Shown: piece after piece, positions 10,581 to 22,397 of the stretch | Layout of the letters: each line of letters opens with the position of its first letter | Numbering within the stretch: the first letter of the stretch is position 1 | NCBI GenBank assembly: GCA_012845835.1 | Contig: JABAKD010000019.1 | Span: 9,855,736 to 9,919,735, forward strand | Length of the DNA: 64,000 nucleotides | DNA from: Undaria pinnatifida | Taxonomy: Eukaryota; Sar; Phaeophyceae; Laminariales; Alariaceae | Direction: 5' to 3' | Position numbers and translations under genes: made by a program | The notes under the pieces: generated by a model | Database searches by the model: none | Told to the model about the DNA's origin: nothing | The model's input: only the letters and a program-made list of their open reading frames with translations

Positions 10581-10915
10581 ATTTTTTTTTCTTCATCCCA
10601 TTTATCATCCCCGCACCATTCTCGCGCTCCCTGCCAGTAGTAACTCAGATCCGGGGTCACATAGCGGGCCCTCCTCCTCCCTCCCAACTTCGGCACGTGC
10701 CTTCATTTTTACCGCGAGCAGAATCGAGCATTTTCTTCCCTCGTCGACTCGCGTCGAATTGTACCTAGCAGGCGCTCTCAGCAGTTGATCTCTTTTTTTG
10801 ATTGCATTTTTGCAAGTAAAGTCAAATTTCATCGTGGTGGGTGTCGAACTCAAGGAGAACCAAACGTTGTAGGTAATCGAGGCTAAAACCACTAGACCAC
10901 CGGGGCGGCCGGCTG
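10581..10915 (-). mobile_element. tRNA-derived SINE with A and B boxes
   Basis: On the minus strand the head contains a perfect tRNA A box TGGTCTAGTGG (10899-10889). A B box GAGTTCGACAC follows at 10851-10841. The body has CGACGAGGGAAGAA and GGGCCCGCTATGTGACCCC, and it ends in an A-rich tail (T run at 10581-10591 on plus). Internal RNA polymerase III promoters make SINEs self-contained for transcription; movement depends on a LINE. Related bodies occur at 18300-18605, 25695-25915, 26868-27000, 27355-27510, 34550-34830, 47180-47405 and 54970-55280. Confidence 0.8.
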
Positions 10916-11028
10916 ACAATTGATTAAAACGAAACAGGATCTTTGCATAGGGTTCAAAATCGTGTTGGCAGAAAAACCAAATTTGCAGGACGCAGCTGAA
11001 AGGTCAAGAAACAGGCAATATTTCAGTT

Positions 11029-11405
11029 GTTGTTGTCCTCACATTAACTCGCACAATCCAGTCCGTGGTCACAGGACTGGTTCCAGTCACTCTGGAGCAG
11101 AGGGCTACCCTAGGGAAAAACACAAACAACCCAAGGTGGTACACGCGTAAATCACAGCTGACGCAATTCATGCCTCCACCAGAAACATATTAAAGTGAGA
11201 TCGGGAGTCAGTATACGATGTGCCAGGTCCATACCGGTGCATACGTCTCATTACTCGCGCCTGGGAAACCGACTACTAATATACCGCTTGCCACCCGAGA
11301 AAGACTACCCCGTATATCACACGTAGTATCTATCACTACGCATACGCACAACAGACGCAATTCAATTGGAAAGAAGAAACAAAGAACAAAGAAGAGAAAG
11401 GGAAT
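11029..11405 (-). repeat. R2b repeat (LINE 3'-end-like), partial
   Basis: Shares CTCACATTAACTCGCA, GTCCGTGGTCAC, TCTGGAGC and later ATTCATGCCTCCACCAGAAACAT with copies at 13637-14115, 29105-29590 and 59415-59890. Read on minus it ends GAGTTAATGTGAG, like the R2 3' end. Confidence 0.65.
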
Positions 11406-11410
11406 GAAAT

Positions 11411-11813
11411 GTGTGTGTGTGTGTTCTTCACATTAAACCGTTCTTCTACTCGTCGACATCCAGCACACCCAGTGTCCGTACTGATTCTTCACCCTAGAAA
11501 GATCAGCTCTGTGGTCACAAGCCACGACACGGAGATAATGCATCGTAATGCATTCGACAACGCAATGTCATGCCCTAGTACTGGGTACGACAGGCACAAC
11601 ATACATACGTCAGCAACAGAAATACATTGGAAGAGAGAAATACGAAATAAACAAAAACAAAAACAAAAACAAAAAACAAAAAAAACAAAATAAGAAAACA
11701 AATAAAAACAAAGATAAAAATAAAACAAAAAATGAAACAAACAAAATGAAGGGGAAATCGAAGAAACAACCCAACCGCAAAGGAGAGCCAAAGCTCGGAA
11801 AAGAAACATAATA
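11411..11813 (-). mobile_element. R2 LINE 3' end with CA tail
   Basis: On minus this is an A/T-rich 3' UTR running into CTGTGGTCACA reversed-strand landmarks, GGTGTGCTGGATGTCGACG, GGTTTAATGTGAAGAACAC and a (CA)n tail at 11411-11424. It matches 22398-22800 and 25200-25592 almost base for base. Confidence 0.8.
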
Positions 11814-13136
11814 AATGGGTGCATGGGGCCAAGAAAAAGAAAATAATAATAAATTTCGGGGGGTCTACTGGCGAGGCTGCCACCAGAACGGGATGTCACA
11901 TGTCACGCGGTCTTTCGACAGTCTACAGCAGTAGTACTACGAACGATCTCCGATACACCCACCGAAGCACGGACTACCGGCCAATTACGCGATCGACAGC
12001 TGGCCGTGGTTGTCACGTGTCTCTGTGTTGGGGGCCCCTGCCCTGCCTCTCGTTGGCTCTTGAGAGTGATGCGTGTACGACAAAACTTGCCTACGAACGG
12101 CACTCGCACTGCACTTTGAGCTATTTGCTGTAGTTCTGGTTGCTACTTGTTGCTTCATTATTTGCTAGACGTTTCGCCCTTCAGCTACTGCTGCTACACC
12201 TGCTGTTTTGCTCTTGCCAATGTCGTCAATTGGCGTTCATGCTCGTCGTACATATTGCTGTTCTCACCGAGTACGTACGGGTTTCCTCGTACCTCAACCG
12301 TACGACGACGAGCTCAAAACAGAAGGGAGGTGACATGAAATGGCATGGATAATGGCCACATAGAAGCGAGCACAGCGGGATAGTTCGCTGCGAATCAACC
12401 GCATTCGTTCATGCCTACAGCAGAGGCTGGCTGGAGTGTCAGCGGCCGTGCTGAAGCCAGGGCCACAGGCCGAAGAGACGGCTCTACCTGCTTCGTTTTG
12501 TCTCGAAATTCTGTTACGTGAAAGTATCATGATTTGGGAGTTATTTTGTCACGAAACGTCTTGCCGTCGGTAATTTGTGTCACGAAGTTGTTGGATATCG
12601 TCGGTAAGTTGTGTCACCTTTCAGCTGGCGAAACGAGCACAAACAAAAGCAAAAAAAATCCGAGCAAGAAACCAAACGAACTAGTAAAAAAGTACAGCAA
12701 AGAATCTAACGCTCGAGAGTACGCCACCGCAAAATTCCAAACATTATCACGTACCGTTTGGAAATGATGCAAATTTTGTAAATCATTCAGGCGTTGCAGC
12801 CATTAAGATTCAACAATTTTTCCGGATTTTCTCCTCGACACTCGCTCGTCTCGCTCGGCACCCGTCCGCGTTCACGTCGATGTGCGGAACGGACACGGCA
12901 GGGCGAGGGGCGTTGAACCGCACCCCGAAGGCGGCGCTCAAACCAAGCCATATTCGACCGAGAATTCCAGTTCCGCGAATCGCATACTTTGGCCGAGACA
13001 AAAAACTCCTGACTAAAGTCCATGACACCAAGGAATGACTCGATATTCAAGGAATGAATTTATATATATTTATTTAGCAGCAGGGTATATGACTGACGTA
13101 GCTATGACATGTGATTTTTTGCGGCTGAGACGATCA

Positions 13137-13430
13137 TTTTCGCATTGTTTGCAGAGAAGATTTAGTTGCTCGCGTTAATTCGCGGTAAATCATAGCAAAG
13201 GGCAGAGTAGCTTGGGCAGAGGGACGGGCAGGATAAATGATTGTGCCTGTCCCCCAGCCCCTCTTGCTCCAACCACCAGCAACTGTGATTGCTCGAAATA
13301 TGATAGATCTGCTGATCAACAGGTTACCAGCACAGGATGCTGGATGCTTGACGGGTTGAAAATCGTTGATGTCAGCAGTAGCTAGCGTTTGCTCGCGACA
13401 GCCCATTTTTCTGTCGTATGTACAACAGTT
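13137..13430 (-). other. Open frame conserved in both arms
   Basis: A 90-codon frame (MGCREQTLATADINDFQPVK...) is kept with scattered substitutions in the mirror at 60367-60622. It has no recognisable domain. Conservation alone is not evidence of function, because the whole arm is duplicated. Confidence 0.25.
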
Positions 13431-13636
13431 TGGTAGTTGAATTCATTTTAAATCAACCGTTTTCCCTCACACCAAAGAGGGAAGGAATTGAGAACGAATT
13501 TGCCATCTCCGAAACATAACATTTGATATGTGTTTTGTGCCGTGCATTTTCCTAAAAAAACGCCTGGTACGATATATGTCATCCGGTTTTGCAGATATAA
13601 TGGTGACGGTTGACGATTGTAAGGGAATTGTTGTTG

Positions 13637-14115
13637 TTGTTCTCACATTAACTCGCATAATCAAGTCCGTGGTCACGGGGCAGGCTCCAGTCACTCAGGA
13701 GCTGAGGAATACCCCAGGGAAAAAACACAAATATACCAAAGGTGGGACACGCATATATCACAGCTAACAAAATTTATGCCCCTGCCAAAAACATATACAA
13801 AGTGAAATCGGGAGTCAGCCTGGTCCATACTGATGCATACGTCTCACTTATCGCGCCTGGAAAAACCGACTATACTTTGCTTGCCCCACCCAGGAAAAAC
13901 TACCACGCATATATTACACGTAGTACGTATCACTACGCATATGCATGCCAGACGCAAGTCAAGTAGAAAAAAGAAACGGAAAAAAGATACAAAGAGAAAG
14001 GAAGGGAAAGGAAAGGAAAGAAAAGGATAGAAAAGAAACCGAAAAAGGGAAGGAAAGAAAAGAAAAGACAAGAAAGCAAAAAAGACAAGTCAAGAAGAGG
14101 AAGCAAGGAAAGGAA
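13637..14115 (-). repeat. R2b repeat with purine-rich tract
   Basis: Begins CTCACATTAACTCGCATAATC and runs through ATCGGGAGTCAG and CTCACTTATCGCGCCTGG into a long AAAGGAAAGG tract (13975-14115). It is mirrored at 59415-59890 and a third copy is at 29105-29590 in the spacer. Protein-like frames across the tract are low-complexity artefacts. Confidence 0.75.
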
Positions 14116-14284
14116 AAGATGAAAAACGTTCTACTAGCAGGCCCTAAAAACTTACAAAAGGACGGCATTGGGCTCACAGAGGGTATCAAGTGCATCAATG
14201 GCACTGGGAAGAGAACGTAACAAGGCGAAGCAGTCACGGCGGCATCACGCTAACTTGTGACGGCCATTGGAAGTTTCACAAATT

Positions 14285-15562
14285 TCAAGACGATGATGGC
14301 CAGACCCAGACCCAGACTTCAGTCTCTTGAGCACGACGCGCCCCCTCCGCCCCCCCCCCCTTCCCCCTCCCCCGCTCTCTCCCTCCCCCCTCCCCCCGGC
14401 CGCTTAGAGATGCCGATGGTGAATGGCGCTGCCGCGGCCTTTGCGCGTCGATCTGCAACTTGGCGTCTCTCCGTCTCATGCCATTCCCGTATGAACAACT
14501 CGGCTCCCTCCTCGAGTCGTCGAGCCATCTGCTGGCGTTCTGAGCAGCCATTCGCCACCCTTTAAATTTCACAACCTGATACCGACATATCTTTCTTCAG
14601 ATGAGCCTTCCAGTCCTTCTCTTGCCCCCCTGAGTAGCCCTTACACCAAACAAGCTCCCTAAACGTCACCCTCTGTGGCAGACGCTCCTCCCCCATACGT
14701 GCTACGAATCCTGCAGACAATATCCTCTGTTTGCGCACTATCTCCTCTATGCTATTGGAAACTGTCTTGGAAAGCGCGTCGTCGTACGATAGGGTGTGGT
14801 CGTCGCGCTTCCGGTTCCGTCATCCGAGGCATCGGAGGAGCATGGAGTGGTGAACCCGTCGTAACCTGCCATAGTCAGGCTTGTTCGAGTTCTATGTCAT
14901 GCAACCGTAGAGTAGTATAACGATCATCTCGGCTTTCGGCAACCGCACCTTCAACCGTAATCACACACCCGGGCGATCATAGATTTCCATCTTGTATCGC
15001 TGCAAACACGCCCATGCCCTCTGAAGACGCGGCGTTGTTTGAATGCTAAGGTGTCTGTTTGCGGTGATAGCCCCGCCCAAGTACACAAACTCGATTGTTT
15101 GTATGCCTGGCCGGCTGCATTGATTGAACGACGCCTTCCCCCCACCCTTCGTTTGCAGACACATGGTCTCTATTTTTGCCTCGGAGACCGTGCGCCCGAA
15201 CGCCGAGCACGCAGTTACGATCACCGTCATCATCTTTTCAGCCCTTTCGATGATCGCGATACGATGCCCGCATCGTCAGCGCACAGAATACACCATATTA
15301 TCTGCACCTCCACCTCCTTCCCCCTCCGCCGGTCGACTTTGCCTGTGCGTGAAGTGCCCTCTTTTTCGCCTTTCTTTCGTTGGAGCTGCACCATGTTATC
15401 CGTGATGGCTGCATCAGCGAGGAAGTGGTTCTTCGCCACACGCAGTACCGCCGTGAAGAACATGTTGAACAGCAGAGGCGCGAGCACGCATCCTTGCCTG
15501 AGACCTTGCCTGGTTAGAACCAGTAGTGTAATATTCACAGTATGCACGAGAGATGATGCCAC
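14285..15562 (-). pseudogene. LINE reverse-transcriptase remnant (type B), left arm
   Basis: On minus the broken frames read, in order, TRQGLRQGCVLAPLLFNMFF (RT fingers/palm), DAAITDNMVQLQRKKGEKEG, CADDAGIVSRSSKGL, then INAAGQAYKQSS, RLQRAWACLQRYKMEIYD and a C-terminal part with MANGCSERQQMARRLEEGAE. The catalytic box is CADD, with the Tyr lost; the right-arm copy still has YADD. Several frameshifts break it. The sequence ends in a G-rich stretch encoding SKRPGG. Confidence 0.8.
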
Positions 15563-17865
15563 ATACTACGTGGTATTTTGCAGTTTGGTCGTCTTTTACA
15601 TTGCGGGCTACTTCCAGAATAGCTGGTTGTCAATCTCAAGGGCGATATAGCATAGTGCGGCACACGAAATGAAAAAACCGGTAGTAAGGAAATATAGTGT
15701 GAGGAAAAATAGTATCACTCACGTGATATGAGGCAATATGTGGTGGGAATATAGGCATGTGTTTTTCTTGTTAAACTGGATATTCCACCCTGCTCTTGTC
15801 CTGGTTATGCCTGCTGTGGTATGAATATGATATTGCATTCTGACTCGCTTTGCTTGACTAATGTAATTTGGATTATATCAAGCCCCCTTTTGTTAGATCG
15901 CCCCCTCAACGCCCCCCGCTATTGTCATGCGCGTGTGCAGATTGTTATGGTAAGCGGTATCTGTACGCCGGACCCAAAATAATGAGCAGGTGGAATGGGG
16001 TAGATGATAAGGTTTTTATAGTTCACAGGTGCTCAAACATTTTATGTACGTAGCATACGAGCATTTTGGGCACAGAAGAAAGTGGCCAATATACTTGCGT
16101 TAGTTATGGAGTACCTGATACCGTATCCTATATACTCGTTTTAGTCAAGGTTGACAAACAGTTTAAAGGGTCGTGTTCTCTTTATCGGGGTAGCTTATCA
16201 AGTAGCAGCATGAAATAACACTCTTGCAGCACGGTGATACTACGTGTCGCTCTTCCGAGAAGGAACATGCGGAATAACTTGACCCTCGATACAACAACCT
16301 CGTCACGTGTAACGAGAAGTTTGCGCCCTGACTTATCGGTACTCTGAAACATAAAGAAGCACGAGGTTGAATTCGTGCTATACCGGCATCAAACAGTTGT
16401 CGAGTCAACTCTGCAATATAGTGACTTATTGCGGGATTTGATAGATTTTAGCGGGGTTTGCGGTGAATGGTGATATATGCGCTAGTTCGGGTAGGAGAAA
16501 CCCGCTTGAGGGAGGTCTCAAACTCGACGAGTTCTGAGTCTGAACGCGAGGGCGACTGGTCTTTTTCGCGAGCTGGTCGGATGCTTGATGTGGCTTGCTA
16601 ACCAGACACGTCCGGACAATGCGAACGCTTTGAGAGCACACGAATTCACCTCGAAAGGTACACTGGAAGCCTGCAGAGGGTATTTTCCCTTCATCGGTAT
16701 TTTATGATGAAACATTTTTATTGAAAAATGGTACAATACCTCATGATTTAGTACGCTAGATTCGATGTTTCTACAGTTTAATAATTATATTTGACATTTT
16801 AATTTCCATTTCAGTGGTGAATCAGGGACGGTGGATAATACGGAGTATATTATGAGCTGCAAGTATGAGATTTTTGGGACTTGGGGACGGCAACGGTTTG
16901 GGTAAACTACCCGAGGTCATCCCTGCGTAAACATTCTATGTTTTTCTCAACTAACCCAGTAATGAGACCCAGCTGAGCCAAATCGTTTAGTTTATATTCT
17001 GCCTGAAGGGGTCACGCCCACATATTACCGCTTGTGCGGAGTAGTATTCGCTTGGCCACTTAAGGAGACTAAGGCTCGTCAAAAATTTTCAAAAATTGTA
17101 GCGTCAGCTGTGAGTACGACCGATTTAATTTGGAGAAAGGTCTCAAACTCGATGAGTTCGATACGTTTGAACCCGAGGGCGACTAAGTTTTTCGGGAGCT
17201 GATTGAAACTTTGACGTTTCTCGATTCAGGGAATTTTCTTGAGGATTCTGCAAATATTGGCTCGAGTTTGGTACTTTTAGAAGTGCATGGTATTTTATGC
17301 GGCAAATACCGGTTTCTTGAATTTTGAATTAGTACTTTTTCACGATTGCGTTGTCTAGTATGGCAGTATTTTGCTCTGGATTTGAGCATTTGGAATCTGA
17401 ATGGATTTTTAGTATGTACCCAGCCAGGGGACATTGTATATAATTCGAAAGGGAGGTTTGATATTTCTGTCCGATCACACTTGTAGGCAACCTTATTCTA
17501 TGGAGCTGACAACCGTTTTATATAGAAAGATGAGTGCTGAGTATAGGGCCGATCTTTGAGTTTTTGGATTTTGGAATTTCGATTTCAGATTTGAGTTTTT
17601 GGTCTATGGATTTGGGATTTGGGTTTTTGTTTTTGGAGTTAGGATTTTGCGACCAAGATCTCAGGTTCGCAAAGATTGATGTTGGATACTGTCTCTGGAT
17701 TGTATCCCTAGATTTATGGAGCTCTTTTCAAGGACAATGGTATTGCAATCTTTCGTTCTGTTCATATTATTATTGACCGTATTTTTCATTGAATCGTTTT
17801 ACCCTGATGATATGACAGTATAGCATCATGACGTATTATTTACGAAGCAGAGGGGCTGTTGATTG
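15563..17865. other. Arm sequence without recognised genes
   Basis: Fairly AT-rich sequence shared by both arms. It includes decayed duplicated segments: CTCAAACTCGA(C/T)GAGTTC with GAGGGCGACT occurs at about 16530 and 17140. A GATTTGGG/ATTTTGG simple stretch lies at 17560-17650. No gene recognised. Confidence 0.5.
16649..16693. repeat. 45-bp segment missing from right arm
   Basis: The segment is bounded by TTCA repeats (16645-16648 and 16690-16693). The right arm keeps a single TTCA at the junction near 56905. This fits a microhomology deletion in the right arm. Confidence 0.7.
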
Positions 17866-18164
17866 CATGCTTGGATATTATACGGACATGCCGACGGTTG
17901 AGTATGGTACGGGCTTCCAGTGATAGATTGGCGACATGGTAGCGGGATTTAGGGAATAGTGGAAATTTTCTGGCTGTCTCGCCGTCACTTCTTGTTGTTA
18001 TTGTTCTACCGAGTGCGCCCTCTTCTCTCCACGTTGCGCCCCCGCATGGAGCTGTCTTAATAATATGTTGATGACGCAGTTATCTACGTGCTGCTGACCC
18101 ACTAAACCGTGGCTGCTTGTGCAACGGGTAAGCCCTCTACGCTTCGTGGCATCAACAAACAGTG
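17866..18164. repeat. Repeat R3, copy 2
   Basis: Diverged second copy of the 8020-8317 repeat, in the same orientation. It is mirrored at about 55412-55720. Confidence 0.75.
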
Positions 18165-18299
18165 TCCGTTTTAGTTCGTCCTTGGGGGGTATGGAGGCGA
18201 TGATGGCGGCACTTTTTACATGCATGCTTAAGTCATCATATTTTACTTTCCGGCTCAACTCGTAACAGATTTTACCCTCAGCGACCTTCTGGACAAGCT

Positions 18300-18605
18300 C
18301 CGGCCACAGATGTCTTCCCCCCTCCCCCCCGGGTACGCGCCTTCACTTGTAACGGGCATAGAGTTCAACATTCCTGGTTTTCAGCTTGTTATGCTGGTCG
18401 ACTTCATCGAAGTTTTGTTAACTCACGCTTTCGCTCTTTCTCCGCGATATATGACAGTCATTTTTAAGCAAGAAAGGTCCTCAGGAGCACGAGTATCACT
18501 CGGGATGATTCGAACCCGCGTCATCAACTTTACTCGTACGGACGATATTCACTTGCTACAGAGCAGAGCCGCTGCAACATTCTAACTACGCTAGGCGTAA
18601 TCAAG
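18300..18605 (-). mobile_element. SINE-like element with B box
   Basis: On minus a B-box-like GGGTTCGAATCATCC lies at 18517-18503. A weaker tRNA-like head runs toward 18605 and the SINE body with GTTGAACTCTATGCCCGTTAC follows. The body matches 34550-34830. Mirrored at about 54970-55280. Confidence 0.6.
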
Positions 18606-18767
18606 GACTACGGCAAGGACGTATATTGTCATTCTTTCTCTTTCATGTAATTTTCGCCGCTGCGGCGCCGTTTTGGTACATTTTAATGAGAACCCAGACA
18701 TTTTGAGGGGCGTGGTTCACCTCGAGGAGGACATCGGGGAGGGCGGTGTGGAGGTTGAACCACTAGC

Positions 18768-19797
18768 ATGTGTGCGCAGGTGAGAACCCGGCGTATGGTG
18801 TACGCCGACGATGCAGGCATTGTGTCTAGGTCGGCGGAAGGCATTGCGAAGATGATGGCGGTCATGGTGACGGTTTTTGAATCAGCAGGCCTCACCGTGT
18901 CCGAAAACAAACGCAGAAATGGTGCTGCGCACACCCAATCAGGCACTCCGTACCTCACCGCTCGTCGTCGAAGCAGCGGGCCAGATATATATGCAGACGA
19001 TGAAATTGCTGTACATGAGCGGTCTTATCGACGCAAGCACTGACAATATGCCAAAAATCAAACGACGGATCCGACTCGCGCAGGTATGCTACGACCGGTT
19101 CAAGCGTGGGCCGTACGGTATGGAGGATGCCCGGTTCAGACTCAAGGTGCGCCTGCCAAAGACCGAGGTGGTGAAGATCCTGCTGTACGGAATTGCGAGC
19201 TAGGCCCTTGGCCCGGAGCACTTCACTGAGTTCCGAACCGCACGCCACAGCTCCCTCCTAATGGTCATTGGATTCCAGCACCGACATCGCACCGACCACC
19301 TCATGCCGTACGTCAAAGCTGTCAAGAAGGCACAATGTAAGGGCGTTGAGACGACCATCCGCGAACGACGCCTCCTCTTTGCAGGAGCCGTACAACGGAC
19401 GACAAATGAGCGGCTGACTCATCGTGTCATGTTCGGGACAATGGCTGGTGGGGAGATCCCGGGACCAGGCCGACCAGAAAAGAACCGGGCCCAATGTCTA
19501 GCAGACATCAGGGCATTTCAGGTCACCGAGGGGTCCACCGATGATAGCTCCCCTTTGCTGTTCGGAATAGAGATGGTGCTATGGCCAAAGGCGGCTAAGA
19601 AGAGTGAGAACTGGCACCGGGGGGTCGTCGACGCGGCGGACCGCTTCGTGACGAGATGGCACAGGGGCGACGCGGAGAAGAGCTGGCTACGCCACGCGGC
19701 AGTGGACGCCAAGAAAGAGCACAACAAGGGGAAAACGTGGGGGGGGGGGGGGGGGGGTACTGATACCTACAATAGCTGTCGACGAATGCAAAAATGA
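18768..19797 (+). pseudogene. LINE reverse-transcriptase C-terminal half (type A), left arm
   Basis: The frames begin at the catalytic region RMVYADDAGIVSRSAEGIAK (YADD intact). They continue through KIKRRIRLAQVCYDRFKRGP, RLKVRLPKTEVVKILLYGIA, an in-frame TAG at 19201-19203, SLLMVIGFQHRHRTDHLMPY, ETTIRERRLLFAGAVQR and MFGTMAGGEIPGPGRPEKNR. This is the palm, thumb and C-terminal domain of an APE-type LINE ORF2. There is at least one frameshift near 18920, and the 5' two thirds is missing. The right-arm copy (53771-54808) reads through as one 345-codon frame. Confidence 0.85.
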
Positions 19798-19935
19798 AAC
19801 GTAAGAACGTGTAGCAAGGTAAATAAGTAGAGCGTGGGGGGGGGGGGGGGTACTGATACCTACAACAGCTGTCGACGAATGCAAAAATGAAACCATAGAA
19901 CGTGTAGCAAGGTAAATAAGCAGAGCGTGTGCTAC
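19738..19935 (+). repeat. 93-bp tandem duplication with poly-G
   Basis: Two adjacent copies of poly-G followed by TACTGATACCTACAA, GCTGTCGACGAATGCAAAAA and GTGTAGCAAGGTAAATAAG. The right arm has one copy (53730-53825), giving a 93-base jump in the mirror offset. Confidence 0.85.
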
Positions 19936-20004
19936 TACTATAATATACCATATATACCCCGCACGACCGCCTAGACCCAGCACCGCCCGTACAGCAACCC
20001 CCTA

Positions 20005-20815
20005 CATATACGCGCGATCAGAAGATCACACACAAGTTGCTAAGGTCAGTGTCGACCAAGTACTTGATCTCATAGCTGGAGTGTATTTTAATGTTGTATG
20101 TGACCTAAACCTCTTGAAAACCCTGTTTTTTCTTTTTTCTTTCTCCTCGCTCTCTCTTGCTCAACGCCCACCCTAAGATCGAAATCGGCCAGCGTAATAA
20201 GCACTTCCACCCCCTGGATATCGCCTCATTATCTTTTTAGAGCCGTCCATGCCGCTGCTGCAATGCCCCCCCCTCCCCCGCCCCCAACGTCCCCTCCTTC
20301 CCCACCACCCGCACCATCGCCTAGACCTAGCACCACGCGTTTAGCAAACCCCTCATCTATACGACCTAACCCCCCCGCCCCCGCCCCCCTCTCCCCCCGC
20401 CACATCCCCCCCCCCCACAAGAAGGATTTATATTTTCCACTCAAAAATTGAGCTGCCCCACCCGCCCCCCACCCCGACTTCCCCCTTCCCGCCCCCCTTT
20501 TGATCTAAATCAGGCCCCCACGTCCTTACAAACTCCGCCCTTCCCTCACCGGCTATTCGACTTACATGATTCACTTGATGAACTGATGCATTTCCTTCCA
20601 CAGCTGTCAGATTTTGTCCCCCTCAGAAAGGGGTTTTGTAGTTTCCGCGCACAGACTGCCTAACATCACCCTGTTGACCCTGATAGCTACACTGTAGTTG
20701 CAAGGGGAGTCGCCGACCACAACCCGTAATACGCGCGATCGGAGTATCACACACAGCTTGCAAAGATGAGCTTTCGACAAAATATTTGATCTCACAGCTG
20801 GAGTGTATTTCATTT
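20005..20815 (+). mobile_element. R1 retroposon, tail plus C-rich full body
   Basis: An R1 tail (ending AGCTGGAGTGTATTTTAATG near 20095) runs directly into an R1 body: GTGACCTAAACCTC, poly-C tracts, CACCCCCTGGATATCGCCTC and ATTTTGTCCCCCTCAGAAAG. A second tail ends at about 20812. Head-to-tail joining of R1 units recurs at 47753-48964. Mirrored at about 52825-53655. Confidence 0.75.
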
Positions 20816-20859
20816 TTTATAACATTATTATAGTTTATACTATAGCCCTGACCCTCCTA

Positions 20860-21420
20860 CAGTGAGTGATATATTTTGCTTTTGTGTTGATTTTTTCTTT
20901 GAGTTCAATGGAGGAAGCACGAAAGCGGCAGCAGTGACACTCTTGTTGTCTTGCTTGCTTGCTTCGGCCTCTTGTTTTTGCCTTGTTTCCCTCTTTGTTC
21001 CCTTATTACCCCTCCATACCGGCCCTATGCCGGTGTTTTCCTCTTCTTTGTGTTGTTTTCGTCCGTGTAACAGTAGTTATCTGTTCCTCTTCAGCACGTC
21101 TGCTGTTATTCTTGGAGTCTTTCTGGGCTCCTTGCATCATATTCTTCAGGACTCCTGTTGTTTGTTACTGCTTTTAATGGTCTGGCTTGTTTGTTGTGTT
21201 TCGGTACCCCGGTACGCTAGCATTTCACTCGGCTTACTTTGATTAATTGCGGTTGTTTTTCGTTTCCTTTTACTTTTTCACAGTCAGTGACCACACCATT
21301 TGTATCTTTCTAGAATGGGGAATCAGCACTTACACTGAGTCTACTGATGCCGTGGGGTGGAAATACCGGTTCAACGTGAAGAAAACCCACAGTATAGATG
21401 CGGGTGATACAACTTCCGTG
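20860..21420 (+). repeat. R2-type LINE 3' region
   Basis: T-rich 3' UTR-like sequence ends with GTGACCACACC, CTAGAATGGGGAATCAGCAC, GGTTCAACGTGAAGAAAACC, the R2 3' landmarks. Mirrored at 52255-52776. Frames such as MSDIFCFCVDFFFEFNGG are T-rich repeat frames, not a gene. Confidence 0.65.
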
Positions 21421-21429
21421 CGCAGAACA

Positions 21430-21612
21430 AGTTTGAACGTCTTCGTCTTGTTGACCCTGGCATTAGCACGGGGGTCACCGGTCTGCATCCTTCACGAGGA
21501 TATACACACGCCGTAACAAGCGCGACCGGAGTATCACACGCAGCTTGCAAAGCTGAATTTTGGTCAACAAACTTTTTTGGTCGATCCCGCATCTGAAGTG
21601 TATTTTATCATT
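21430..21612 (+). mobile_element. R1 tail, diverged subtype
   Basis: GTTGACCCTGGCATTAGCAC, GACCGGAGTATCACACGCAG and a GGTCAACAAACTTTTTTGGTC version of the core, ending GAAGTGTATTTTATC. Mirrored at 52030-52200; the spacer copy at 29595-29690 is the same subtype. Confidence 0.65.
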
Positions 21613-22397
21613 TTCAAAATATAGGCGGAACACAACACTACAACACGATCTACTCTGGACTGTAGTATTATAAGTACGAGTACAACCGCTATATTTGGGA
21701 TATATGTGTTACTTGTGACTGTCTCGTCGTGTAGTTTGCGTCCCAAGAGCTCGTCTCTCTATGAAACATCAGCTCGGACACTGGTTGTGCTGGGATATGA
21801 AGAACACACACAAGGGACGTGCAGGCATCTCCGTCGTCAGACCTCGTGAGCACGAGACAGGCCATGCGGCAATGTTTCTGTTTCCATGCATACTTGTAGT
21901 ACATATAGCTTTGCAGTCACGGTTACCTGATACCTGGTACAGTTTAAGGGGGCTCAGTTTGGGCGAAGTACATGTTCAAGAGAGGCACAAGTTGCTTGGC
22001 ACATGTCGCGCTTCAAGGTGAGAACCCCGAAACCCTCGAACCCTCTCTCAATCCGAGCGAATCCAGTGTTATGTCGTTCGTTAATGTTCGAGATGTTGCG
22101 CACTTCTGGCCATGAAGAGTTCGTTATATTACGCGTTTAGTGCAACTTTGCTAAACAGCCTATTTGGTATATGTCGTACTACTGACTGCAGTATTAGTCA
22201 GGACGTTAGCAAAGTCAAACCATCAATATGTAGGATGAACGACTTCATTGTTCGCGTTGTTCGCTGTAGAAAACACTACTGCTGTGCATATAATCAATTG
22301 CATACTATGATTCCTCGTGAGGTATAGCATTTATCTTACTAATGGTCGCTTGCGAAGTCTATGTTCCGAATACCATACGTTCTACCATTATTACTGT
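21613..22397. other. Arm sequence with an R2 tail, otherwise unrecognised
   Basis: An R2 3' end lies at about 21735-21815 (AGCTCGTCTCTCTATGAAAC, GTGCTGGGATATGAAGAACA). The rest, mirrored at 51200-52020, contains no gene I recognise. Confidence 0.5.

Larger units (their letters stand above)
9754..13072. mobile_element. Left-arm-only composite insertion, about 3.3 kb
   Basis: In the right arm GCTAACTATTGAGCAGCAGG is continuous (60692-60716). In the left arm it is interrupted after GCTAACTA at 9756 and resumes near 13066 as TATTTAGCAGCAGG. The insert starts CAAGGGCTCCGC and a GC-rich hairpin. It contains a SINE (10581-10915), an R2b segment (11029-11405) and a LINE 3' end (11411-11813). I find no matching CAAGGG-type terminus on the far side, so whether it entered as one unit is open. 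In 9800-10570 and 11814-13065 I recognise no gene. Confidence 0.65.

Noticed and set aside
10841-10915. A functional tRNA gene
   Set aside because: A and B boxes are present, but they are followed by a SINE body and A-tail, and the acceptor stem does not close convincingly.
11489-11899. Hydrophobic Phe/Leu-rich frames here and at 22505-22878, 25109-25481 and 35016-35464
   Set aside because: They are translations of T-rich LINE 3' UTR sequence and recur with every copy; they are not membrane proteins.
13959-14237. Basic or Phe/Ser-rich frames in the AAAGG tract
   Set aside because: The tract is a purine repeat in an R2b copy.
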